From Phoenix dactylifera (taxonomy: Eukaryota > Streptophyta > Magnoliopsida > Arecales > Arecaceae): 64,000 nucleotides of DNA. A model generated the notes under the pieces. That model saw only the letters and a list, made by a program, of their open reading frames with translations. It was not told where the DNA came from and searched no databases. Location: assembly GCF_009389715.1 (NCBI RefSeq), contig NC_052409.1, positions 1,156,001-1,220,000 on the forward strand, in the 5' to 3' direction. Each line of letters starts with the position of its first letter. The first letter of the stretch is position 1. Positions 26,001 to 36,576 of the stretch are shown piece after piece. The translations under genes and the position numbers were made by a program.

Positions 26001-26768
26001 TTCGATCCATTGGGCTACACAAGAAGCATCAAGCACGTATCTTTCTACAGATTCAAGCTGGTTGCGTGAAAATTAAGACTGAGATCAAAAGATACAACAA
26101 TGAATGTGTAGGATACACAACAGAGGCAGCAACCATTGACAACCCCAGCAGCAACGTGTCCAGTAAAAGCAACCAGACACAGCAGAACCCCGACAGCCAT
26201 CATAGCGCATATAAACCTGCCCCGCCACCAAAAATCAAGAATCAAGAAACCCACTAAAGAAAAAGCAAGTATTCCAAAACAAAATACAAAAGATAGATAT
26301 GCAAATAACTAAGAAATCAATCGCAAGAACCGAAGTCCCATTCATCAATGAATACTGATGGCTTCTTTTTGCAATCTTGTCATTAAATAAAAAATCTCCC
26401 GATTACTCAATCAACAAGGACGGAATAACTAGTCCAAACAAAAAGGTCATAGACAACGAAGAGAAAACAACTTTTTAATCCATCCCCATTCATCAAAATC
26501 CCTCTTCTTTTTTTCTTTTTTTTTCCTCGAGAGAAATCAATCCCTCAATTAAACATTATAGAATAACAAATCGGATCAAAAAAGTCATGATAGAAGAACG
26601 TTACCAAGGAGCCGGGAGGCCTTCGAGATCAAGACCAAGCCCTTGCCGGTTCCAGCTATTTAGCACCCATACCGAATAGATCAAGATCGATACACCGACG
26701 AATGTCTGCAAGAAGCTAAAGAACTTGAGGAGGAATGCGAGGCAGCTCCGCCCAAAGCAGGGACGCAT
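20027..26768 (-). CDS. TOM2AH: TOM2A-type tetraspanin (TOM2AH / TET18 group)
   Basis: Six exons in order: 26605-26768, 26117-26216, 21952-22032, 21739-21843, 20815-21009, 20027-20233; phases agree and give 283 aa, close to the roughly 280 aa of TOM2A. Four membrane spans are seen: about residues 10-35, 56-80, 90-108 and 138-161, with an NGCCLC motif after span 2. The short loop [16 protein letters not shown] and helix [11 protein letters not shown] between spans 3 and 4 are family signatures, followed by a cytosolic tail with [16 protein letters not shown]. Tetraspanins of this group sit in tonoplast or other endomembranes; Arabidopsis TOM2A supports tobamovirus replication complexes by binding TOM1. 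Intron 2 is about 3.9 kb. The last exon is less certain: its acceptor region is odd and its tail differs from the usual MREKYGLN continuation. Confidence 0.9.
20251..20277. repeat. T/G homopolymer tract in tetraspanin intron 5
   Basis: A T run at about 20243-20253 is followed within a few bases by 16 consecutive G (20262-20277). On the transcribed minus strand this is a C16 tract and then an A11 tract just before the proposed last-exon acceptor, an unusual setting for splicing and a likely place for length variation or assembly error. Confidence 0.85.
21193..21296. repeat. 52-bp tandem duplication followed by GCATGC-rich stretch
   Basis: AAATTACAAATAAAATTTGA begins at 21193 and again at 21245, each copy running through GTCTTTT(A/G) to CATGCATGT. 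From about 21280 to 21425 alternating TGCATG/CATGCA motifs continue. Lies in tetraspanin intron 4. Confidence 0.8.
22033..26116. other. Large tetraspanin intron; no coding feature recognised
   Basis: About 4 kb of intron 2. The part 23.4-24.7 kb has a less AT-rich, exon-like texture and may be an old repeat, but I could not place it in a known family. Short CCATACAGTAGGTT repeats occur at 24556-24640 and a doubled ACCATTCAAAG at about 24635. Confidence 0.5.
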
Positions 26769-29700
26769 CTTTCTCTCCACCCTCAGGAGCAAAAACCCTA
26801 GGGCGGAAGCAATCCAAGAACTCGAGAATTCTGCTGCATTACAAGCCCTAAACCTCCCCCCTTTCTTCGGTTTCTTCCTCTTCTTCTGAGGGGAGAGAGA
26901 GAGAAGGGATGATTGGCGAAGAAATGGGTGCAGGTTGCCGTTTTATGCGAACGAGGCTATAAAAGTCTTTGTCGAAGGGAGACGAGGAAAGGAAACGGTT
27001 GGAAGGATGGGAAGAGCCGGATGGCCGGGCAACCGGGGACAGAGAGGAGCCATCATTAAGGGCAGGCGTTTTTGAGTTCCTTTGGAGGTACAATTATTGG
27101 AGAATGTCGGTGTGAGGTTGCAAAATGTCTGAGCCCACATTATCTTGGCTGCAATATAGTTTATACAACCTTCGAATTCCGACCCGGGCTGCAAGTTGGA
27201 TGGGTTGGGTCTTGATCCAGTGAATACGAGTCTTGTTCGCATTGGATTTCGATCTAGGTTTTATATTCAAATTTGATCATTTACTTGATAAGATGGGATC
27301 TAATTTTCAAGTGGTAGATGTGGAATTGTGATCTATAATCTGTGGGGCCAATTTAGGGTGAATCAAATTTGGCATGTGTTCGATCTAGATCCTCATAGTC
27401 CAGATCCAATTTTCGAGTGGTAGATGTGGAATTGTGATCTATAATCTATGGGGTCAATTTAGGGCTGAATCAAATTTGGCATGTGCTCGATCGAGATCCT
27501 CATAGTCCTTGGCATCGCCACTCTCCGCCGTCACGTAGGCACGAACAAATACATGTTTTGTTGTAATGCAACTTTTGCATCCTAAAATGAGAAAAATAAT
27601 AGATCTTGCCAAATCATGGTTTGCCTTCACTTACTAAGACACGCACACCTCCTTGTACCTTAAAAAACATAGCACACTTCTGAAAATCATTGAGTCATGG
27701 ATCCATCCAAATGTTTCAAGATTTGCATAACAAAACTATGTAAATTTCATATATTGCCAAGTGCGACTCCCAAGCGCACATCAGACCTACATATGGCACA
27801 TCTCTATTTAGATTAGTGCAGCATATCAATGCCGCATAACTCCGTGTCCGGTAAGTAATTTCTATTGGTATGCTGCCCAATAAAAACATCGCAAGCATCT
27901 TAATTCTACTTTCATATCACATCAAGAAATTGATGTTTTCTTCTCTTGAATGCTTCAAACCACTTCTATTTTTGTATAATCATTACCATTCATTTCATCC
28001 ATGGAAGCAACATTTTCGTAATGAGTGATAATACTAGTATATTTAAAAAAATGTTGTGATCATATAAGAACTTTGGCAACTGTTGCTTTCCATCCTTGCT
28101 TTGCTCGAAGGGTGTCATGATAAAGGCTAGAAACAATTTAATTGCAACTTTAGTATCCCAATATCATTAGTGTTAGTATCTGGACTAGTCATTTAATCAA
28201 GGAGGGCTACCCATTATTTAGATAGTTTATAAAAATATGCACAGAAATTACTAAAGTTTAATAATGATAAAAGGTTTTCCAGACACCATGAATGGGATTA
28301 TCTGGAAATCATATCAAGATGTGGAAAGTTATTTGCAGTTGGTCATGAATGATTCGTGAAGTGGTTTTCGTAGCTACTGTTTGGGATCCCAAAAGGCTCA
28401 TGATATACAATGGATGATTTTCCTCAATTCATTTTTATTGAGTATTATAATTTGATGATCCCAGATTTGGCTGGAGCTTCAATAGTCCTATCAGCTGGAA
28501 TAAATTTAATTCAGATGGGAACGAATTGGTGTTCGTATTGGGTACGGTAATTGGTTGTTCTTGTTTTATGGCTGGCTAGACTTTTATTTTTGTATTTTGT
28601 ATGGCTTGGGTAAATTTCTTCTACATGATATTAATCTGAATGATATTGCGTGTGTAGGTTTTGCAGTTTGGTGTTAATTTGGGTGCTGTTCAAATCAGTT
28701 CAAGGTAGAGGAAACTGAATACCACAACCATTTCAAACATACAAATCTATGTTCAACCATATAACATTTCAGGCAGGAGCAGGCCTAGAGGAAGAGGGAG
28801 AAGTAGGTACCCATGGAGGCACAAGCATTGTGATTCCTGGTAGTTTTTTTTTTTTTTTCCATTTCAACTTTTTATTAATGTGACTGATTGATTCATTTTA
28901 GCCATTGAAAAGGACATTACTTATCTAGCTCAATAGCAGTCTAGCTTAATAGCAGACTACAGGTTGTTAAACTTGTTCTCTACACTTGCTGCAGAAAGGT
29001 TAAATTTTTGTGAAAGCTTTAGCCTTAGAAATGTCTGCAATTGCACTGTTTTTTTAATATCAATAGGCACTCTTTTATTTGGAAAAATGGTGCAGAATAA
29101 ACTAGTTTCGTTGCCTTTATAAATTTCTTGGATAGATGTGCTTAAAGTTTACATCCACTTTTGATTAAGGGTTATTACAACCATCTAGTCCTGGCATTCA
29201 TGAGGCATTGCCAGGCTATCTATATACATCAGTTAGTAATAGTTCAAGAGGAAATTTTACTTACCTACCTTCAAATTAAACTTAAGATAATGTAGGTCAA
29301 TGAATTTAAGATAGTATGGATGAATCAAACTCTGCTAGGGGACAATGTTTTCCATGATGAAATTGATGGGAAATCTTTACATTTGTGCATTATCTGAATG
29401 AGTTTGAACAAGCTTGTGATGGAGCTGAGCTTGAATAAAGCTTTTATTCGCTTTCGCAAACCCAAAGTATTTCTTAGATTAAAGCTTGAGCTTTAATGAA
29501 GTTTGAGCCTACCTTGTTTCCTAACCAATGGAGCATCATGGAGCTGGAGCTAGTTATCGGTTCATTTGCAGCTCTGTTTAAGTCGATCAACGAACTAAAG
29601 AAAGAAGATAAAAATGTCTTAAACAAAGGTAGAGAAAAGAAAAAGTTCCTACATACCGGGTCCTGCTAAATTAAAAATTCTTTAATATTTGTTTTTTTTT

Positions 29701-31083
29701 GTGTTGGAGCTAAAGGCTAGAAAGATGACTGAAGATAAACTAATCTTATCACCGAAATTACACCATGCTCGTGCCCCCCAGGAGGGAGGTATGAGACATA
29801 TTTTGTAGTACATTTATATATATAGCAGGAAATATATAAAATGAGAAATGAACTTGATATATCTAGGATGGTAGTGCTATCCTCATGTACTCTATGTACC
29901 AAGAAGGGTAGTGTTATCCTCACGTATTCGACAAAATTTAGTAGGCATCTCTAGGCAACTCTAGTAGGTTGTGTGCTTCGACACGATCCATTTTCAGGGC
30001 TAGTTGATCCGGTGCAGGTGAAAGTCAACATATGGCTCAACATTTTCAACCTACAAGAGCAATGCATATGAAACGTGAGGCTACCATAACAAAGAATACC
30101 GGAACTTTTTAGCTCAACTAACACATAGAGACTAAGTGGGCTCAAATTTAGTTCATCTGCCTCATTATGAAATTATTCCAGAAAAAATTTTTGGAAGTAA
30201 TAATGCCCTTTTGTTTGATCTTTTTTTCAAAGCTTAAAAGATTTCGCTGCCAGATAAAACTCTATATGACAGCCACTACTATCAAAGTCTACCTCAAGTA
30301 AACACTTAATTGTAGATGCTATTAATTGGATACTGAGAGGTTTATTAAATAATATAAACAGGATATGGCTAGTTTGCCCCCCTTTGCTTTCTTTCTTCTT
30401 CTTTTTTTTTTTTTTTTTTTTGAGAAAATCAGGGTAGGACTAGTTATGGTATAAAACTATAGCTAGGCAGCTGTTTACTGATTATTTTCAAGAACTGTCT
30501 TGAGCCCAGCACAAAAACAACTCAAAAGCCATTCTTTGTGCCTGTGTGTATATTGTGTGTTTGTATGTATCATGTTTAACATGTGAAGAAAGACAATTAA
30601 GCCTAAGAGGGTTTCAAGTGTCGAAGATGTTGATCAAATAACAATTATTAAATTCATATACAATAATAGAGTACTAATAATATTTGTATCGAAAAAAAAG
30701 AGAATACATGTAATATTGTTTATTACTTTATTCATGCATTTTTGTGGAAGCACATCTTTTACTGATTTTTGTTCGATCATAGTTGATCCAAAGAAACTGG
30801 TCAGTGAGCTATGATATGTAGAAGATTAAAATAACCTTTTTCTTTGATTCACTAAAGAATCCTACTGATCATAGACATTTGCAAAATCAGGTTTGTGATG
30901 CTTGATATGGAGCAAAATGAGAAGTCTAATTACCAAAATGGGTATAATTGGATTGCAAGCAAATCAAACGATAGTATCACTATTCAGAAAGCAAGAATTT
31001 TTTTTTTTTAAAAGAAAACAAATTAAAGACCTAGCAACATGAAAGGGCATATCACCCTACCGAGTTTGTTACTTTCAGCAGCA
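26769..31083. other. Intergenic between divergent flanks of tetraspanin and PIF genes
   Basis: The first 300 bases hold the GC-richer promoter and leader of the minus-strand tetraspanin. Beyond the tandem repeat at 27.3 kb I see no gene. Poly(T) runs at about 28844-28859 and 30400-30421 may be tails of old minus-strand retroposons. An AGCTTGAGCTT-type degenerate repeat lies at about 29400-29510, with a relative at about 37060-37190. Confidence 0.5.
27297..27508. repeat. Tandem duplication, 106-bp period, two copies
   Basis: Copy 1 begins at 27297 and copy 2 at 27403. Both contain AATTTTC(A/G)AGTGGTAGATG, TGGAATTGTGATCTATAATC, CAATTTAGGG, GAATCAAATTTGGCATGTG and GATCCTCATAGTCC with few differences, so this is a fairly young duplication. 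Confidence 0.9.
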
Positions 31084-34000
31084 TTAAATTCCTTTGCTGG
31101 TTCCTGGTTCATCCATTACGCAACTCTGCCAAAGAATAACAAGAATCTTTTGATATACAAATATCATAAAGGAAAATGACAATGACAGAGTACAATATTT
31201 ATAGTGACTTATGAGGAGATTTCAATTACAATTCTCAGATAGTAATCAATCATCACAGATAGCAAATGCAATGGCTGCTAAAAGCCACTGCAGAAAACAA
31301 TAGTAATAGTACTATTGATTTAGATCTATAAAATGGCATAATTCCAATCAAAGTCGAAACCTTAATTATAACTTCAAATATGAGCAATATACTGCAGAAA
31401 TATGATGCATGGTACTTCCATTCCATTGGTATGAAGGATAACAACAATGATGAAACATCCCATGGTTACCTGAGATGATCCATTAAGGCGATGAGTGCCA
31501 ATAAAATGACAATAGGGATCACCAATTTGTGGGATTTGAACCATATTTGTGCTGTGCATGCTGCCTGGGCTCGATGTTGGATTTGGCTGCCAAGGTGCCC
31601 GCGCTCTGCTTTGATCAGCCACGGCCATGCCCATATTCGGCGAACCAAAGGACGGCACCAAGGGCCTTGGGCCAAGTTGAGCTGGAGCAGGCCCAGCAAG
31701 AGGAACACAAGGCAAGAAAGATCCATAACGAAGCACCGGAAGGCCCAGCCCCCCAGCGCCAATCTGTGGGCCCATTGTCAATGCTGGGCCCGTACCCAAA
31801 CCCATGCCCATGCCCATGCCCATGCCCATGCCGATCCCCAAATGCGGCAGGTACGTCTGAACACCTGGAAATATCGCTGGCCCCGCGTTGCATCCCACGG
31901 ACATCATCTGCAGCAGCAGCTTAACGTTGTAATAGATAAACCTGGCCCAACTTATGTGTATGAATGGGTTGGGGGTGTATCTTTCTTGAAAAAGAAGGAT
32001 TCACCTTCCTTCTTCGCATGAATCCACTATTGGATCGTGTGTTAGAGATCTGTGCAGGCAGATGAATGATGGAGTTCGAAGCATTTTGAGATAATCCAAT
32101 GATGGATTCATTTGAAGTAAAGTGAATCCTTCTTTCGTTCAAAAGTTACAACCCCTATTCTCTGAATGTCATTGTAGAGAAAATTGCTTGTCAGGCTCTC
32201 ATGCTCGATATAAACATCATAATGTGGCACAATAGTTGGTTGTTAGCATCAACAGCAACAACCTTAATTGAGATTAACTTTACCTGCATGAAATGCTCGA
32301 TTCGAAGAATACAGCATAGCTGTGGAGTGATTCCAGATAAGCTGGTTTGTTCAAGTTTTGTTAAATGCTTTTGTATGAGCCAGAATAGGGTGATCCTTGC
32401 ATTCTACTTTAAAGAACATACTCATGGTAAACAGGAATGAAGTATTGATTGATGCAAGATAGATATACCTGGACCTGTAACTGGAGTGATTTCAAGTATT
32501 CAATGGCTTCGTCGAGCATCGAAGCTTTGTCAGACTGAAAATTGAAAGAAAAGAAAAGGGATTTAGAGTGGAAGATTATCTGAATGTTGCCGGTTGAGTA
32601 GATTAGATTACCTTGTTGCATCTGGGACTGGGAATGAGTTCTTGCAAGGCCTTCATCTTCTCATTTATTCTATCCCGACGCCTCTGCAGTGGTTGCCAGC
32701 CATGGCAATGATGTCAGATAATAAGTAGAGATTTGGTGAACAGGAAAAGGAAATGAAAAATAACTAAAAACAAATTGCATGTTTAGTCTAAAGAAGTGTA
32801 CCCGCTCAGCAAGATTGTGGACCTCTGCAGCACCTGACCTTCTCATGGATGCAGATCTGTGTGTGTCTTTCCCTTTGTCACCAGATTCAAACTCAGCATC
32901 CTTTCATTCAAACAAAAAAAAGCAGAAGATATAAATGCCAAGTGGGACAAAGAGAAGTTCAAAAGACATCTGTTTGTTTTGAACAGCCGAAGAAATCAAG
33001 CTTCGCCAACTAATATTGGCTTTAGAAGCAAATGCACCAGAATAATCTAGTGATCACTATATGTTTCTTATTCAAACGACAAAGTGTCTCTATATGCTTC
33101 ATCAACCTTTTACCTGTAAGCGAAATTTACATGCACTCTCTTCAATTGAAAGGCAAAGACCATTCTCTTGTTCCTCCTTCACACTGCTCCCTCAACTCCC
33201 ATATGTTAGTTCTAGAGCTGGGGCCTTCTGGCCCGCCCAGCCCGGCCCGAAATTTTTCGGGCTTGGACATTAAAAAAAGGCCCATGGGTCGGGCCTAGGC
33301 AAGAAAAGCGGCCCGACCAAAAAAATCGGGCCGGGCCTGGTCGGGCCACTTTGGCCCATTTCCAGATTCCAAACAAAGAAAAAATCGGGCCTGTCGGATC
33401 GGGCCTATCGGATCGGGCCGGGTTAGACAGGTCTAGACCCAGATTTATAAAATCGGATCGGGCCTGGACAAAAATTTAAGCCCGACAGTCGGGCCGGACC
33501 GGGCCTGGACATAGCCATCGGGCCTAATTTCTGCTGTAGAGCCCGGCCCGGGTTTGATTAGCTCTAGTTAGTTCCAGTGAGTTTGAAAAAATATTTTGGT
33601 GATAATGGTTTGCTTCATTCACCAATAACTATGCTCGAATCTCAATGTATGAAAGGTTTCCAGCATGGTCCACCTCTTAGCCGTTAACTACTATGAAAAC
33701 AAGAATATGATATATAATATGTCTCGAAGCTTGATGAGCGATAGTTTCATAACTAAAAGCTAGGTTAGTTTTATACTGCTTATATATTTTTGGACCTATG
33801 CATCTAAATATTTGGATTTTTTCGTATGAGAGCCCAACCACCAAAATCTCCGCTCTCCTACGTATCGGACGGCTGAGCAAACTCATATATGAAAACCGTA
33901 CGGAATATCGCTCTGGAAGTGGCGAGTGAGGATGAACTAACCTCGCTCTGGAACTCGGAGTTGTCGCCCTCCCTCGCCTTCCGCTTCCTGCCGTCCCCCG

Positions 34001-34549
34001 CGTGCGCCTTCGCCGGACCTCTTCTCAGACCCATCACCGCCGCCTGCCCGTCCGCCAGCGTCTCGCTCGATTCCACCACTACCCCCTGCTTCTCCACCGC
34101 CAGACCGTGCCCTCGATCGGCCGGAACTTGGCCGCCATCCCCGGCGCCGGCCGCCGGAAGCTCTCTATACAGATCGCCGTCGTCATCCCCGATCTGGTAG
34201 TGGAGCCAAGCGGTCATCCCGTCCTCCTCCACGAACAGCTCCCTTGCCGCCGCTTCCACCGCCGCCGATCCGATCTCTGGACGTGGCGGCCTCTTCTGGA
34301 CCCGATCACCGTGGACCGGGTTGGTCACAGAACCTTTCTGCGACATCAACTCGGGCAGTTCGTCCTCAAGCCTTCAAAAGAATCCAAAAACTTGAGAATC
34401 CAATCCAAAGAAACACAAGAAAAAAAAATCCTCGATTTGGAGAGGGGTTAGGAGATGGGGGGGACGGACAGAGCGGGGATTATATGGCGGACGGGATGGT
34501 CGTCGTCATGGAGGTCGAAGTCGCCAACGCAGTAGCAGGAATCCAGCAT
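31084..34549 (-). CDS. PIF1: Phytochrome-interacting bHLH factor, PIF1/PIL5-like
   Basis: Seven exons: 34470-34549, 33942-34371, 32802-32900, 32612-32683, 32469-32534, 31470-31907, 31084-31125, giving about 408 aa. Phases agree throughout, but the exon 1 donor is weak (CTCT then GTCCGT), so exon 1 is provisional. An N-terminal [12 protein letters not shown] occupies the position of the active-phytochrome-B binding motif, followed by [14 protein letters not shown], typical of PIF1/PIF4 relatives. The bHLH spans about residues 194-249 with the G-box-reading H198, E202, R206. The tail has a (GM)n stretch encoded by an ATGCCC-type microsatellite (about 31799-31834) and ends GTSKGI. PIFs bind G-boxes in the nucleus and are degraded after phytochrome activation. 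Oddities are an extra Ser-Pro at residues 222-223 and a changed APB motif. The PIF1 choice leans on conserved gene order. Confidence 0.88.
33213..33566. mobile_element. hAT-type MITE, 354 bp, with 8-bp target duplication
   Basis: Starts TAGAGCTGGGG and ends TTAGCTCTA, so the termini are inverted (TAGAGCT/AGCTCTA), and it is flanked by perfect 8-bp direct repeats GTTAGTTC at 33205-33212 and 33567-33574. An 8-bp duplication and a TAG-type terminus are hallmarks of hAT elements. The body is packed with CGGGCC/GGCCCG repeats and has no transposase frame, so it is non-autonomous. It lies in intron 2 of the PIF gene. Confidence 0.88.
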
Positions 34550-36294
34550 GTCCTCTGGAGACGAAAAAGAGAGGGTGAGAGGGGATGCCAATGGACGAAC
34601 GTATACGTGGCGTATACATATCCATACACGACGATCACGGGAGTAGTAGTAGAAAAAGGTACGGAGAGGAGAGTTGGATTCGTGTCGGCTTTTTTTAATT
34701 TTTTTTGGATAAATTGGATTTCTTAAACCAATCTAAAATAAATACATCTGTCAGGATCTGCAAATAAAATATTAAAAATTTCAGTACAAATATCTGACAA
34801 ATTTCGTTGGAAAAGAGCATGGAGTCTTATTGTCATACTTTTATTGTTAAATTATTATTACCAGTTGCAGCTCACTCCCTCCTTGGATGAACAGACTTGA
34901 TTAAAAGAGCAGATCCCCATGGCCCTTCTTCTCTCTCGTTAGATTTGCCGGAATGGCTAAAAACAATGGCCGTTATGACATTATTCTAACGGCTACTATA
35001 ATCTTTTCTTATTAAAGATGATTATTATTTAAGCATTTAACTAAATTACAATTGTTATAATAAAATAATGATTAATAAATAAAATTTTTATTGTTCGAAT
35101 TTAAGTATTTTACATTAAAAAGTTGTTTAATTCAATAGACAGAAGCCTAACTATCATTTTCTTACCACTATTCTACATTTTTCATTACTAAATCAATAAT
35201 TTATTTCAAAATAAACATAATTCAAGAGTGAAGTACATAAATATTGATGATTATATGTTAGTTGTAATGAAATATTAATTTCGGAATAGATGATTTATAT
35301 TCGGCTGCTTCAATAATAATTGAAATCCTAGTTTATCTAGAGTTTGGATAATGCCAATATCTCGAAACAAAAAATACCTTTGAAAATTTCTCATTATTAT
35401 AGTAGAAATATCAATCTTTATACTACTTATTTGCCAAATTAGCTTGTGCATATAATTGGATTGAAATGAAACATTAGATGTTACAACCGTTGTTATTAGT
35501 TTCATAATGATAAATGAAGGACTTATTTTTTGCCAAAATAATTGTTCACTGAATAAAAAGATTAATACATAGCACCAACTATATACATATAATTCTTTAT
35601 ATCGACATGATAATAAAAGTTTAGTTCAGTTTAAAATAGATGAGCAAGTAGACACCGATCAATCTAATCAAAATGCAAAGCGAACACCATGTCAACAAGA
35701 AAAATTTTTGTGTGGGTGATTTGTATTTTTCAATTAAAATTTTGATAGGGCAGATAATAAAATTGTAAGATAAAATTTTTAATATTTATCATGAAATATG
35801 AGGACTACCGTATTGCTCATTCTAACACTGTAAAGGCAGTTAATATTAACCTCACGTTTTTGCCTTGTAAATAATGCATACTACGCCGTCTCTGTCGTTT
35901 CTGTCGCCGTGAGAGGCGAGGATCCCGAAAGTTGCGTGATCTGCTTGCCGACGAGGCCAGGGAAGGGAGGCGTTGTGGGCGCGCGCGTTCGTCAGTCTCG
36001 CGCAATGTTGATTGCACGCGAAACTAGGCAGAGCGAATGGGACGACAAGCTTTGAAGGCAAAGCGGTATCAACCGGACGCGTGTACGAATGCTGAACGTC
36101 GTGCGCTCCTGCGTAATCTCCGCTGGCATTTGCTTCCAATTTGCATACGTGCAGGACATCACATCCGCTCGTTTATGTTTTTATTTCCTTTTTTTTTATT
36201 CTTGCGTACGTGTACGACCTCCTTTCCTCTCGTTCCTGGTGTCTCTTCTCTGCACCGAAATGGATGAGATTCATATAAACAAGCAATTGTGATC
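34550..36294. other. PIF promoter side and intergenic DNA; no gene seen
   Basis: 34550-34700 is the expected PIF promoter and leader. 34.75-35.85 kb is very AT-rich. 35870-36130 is a sharp CpG-rich island (GCGCGCGCG, ACGCG) with only short overlapping open frames and no recognised domain. Confidence 0.5.
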
Positions 36295-36308
36295 AAAAGC
36301 AAGCACAA

Positions 36309-36562
36309 GGTAATAGCCTGGTGGTAAGGGAGCGATAATTCCGTCCAAATTGTCCGGATTCAAAACGCACGGACAAGGTAGCACTGGAGTGACGTACCCA
36401 CACGTGAGGCGGTGAACCCAGTGAAGTGAGCCCACGGGTCGGAGAAGGCACGCGAAACCTGCGACCTGTATCGAACATTCCCTAGTGGAAGGGGGGCTCA
36501 GTAATGGGGTTGCCACGCGGGTGGGCTGGTCCCTCTCCCTCCCCTCCTATTTTTTACACCAA
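36309..36562 (+). mobile_element. tRNA-related SINE, about 254 bp, complete with target duplication
   Basis: Flanked by perfect 14-bp direct repeats AAAAGCAAGCACAA at 36295-36308 and 36563-36576. The 5' end looks tRNA-like: a box A-type TAGCCTGGTGGTAAG near 36314 and a box B-type GGATTCAAAAC at 36356-36366, the latter inside a GTCCG...CGGAC stem like a T arm, so it probably carries an internal pol III promoter. The 3' end is pyrimidine-rich (CCCTCTCCCTCCCCTCC then T6). It has no coding capacity and would depend on a LINE for movement. The intact duplication suggests recent insertion. Confidence 0.85.
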
Positions 36563-36576
36563 AAAAGCAAGCACAA

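Noticed and set aside
31491-32021. 176- and 131-codon plus-strand open frames opposite the PIF gene
   Set aside because: Shadows of the Gly/Pro/Met-rich PIF exon at 31470-31907; His-Ala repeats come from the ATGCCC microsatellite.
36309-36366. Functional tRNA gene
   Set aside because: Boxes A and B are present but no acceptor stem or anticodon arm pairs correctly; the 14-bp flanking duplication identifies a SINE.
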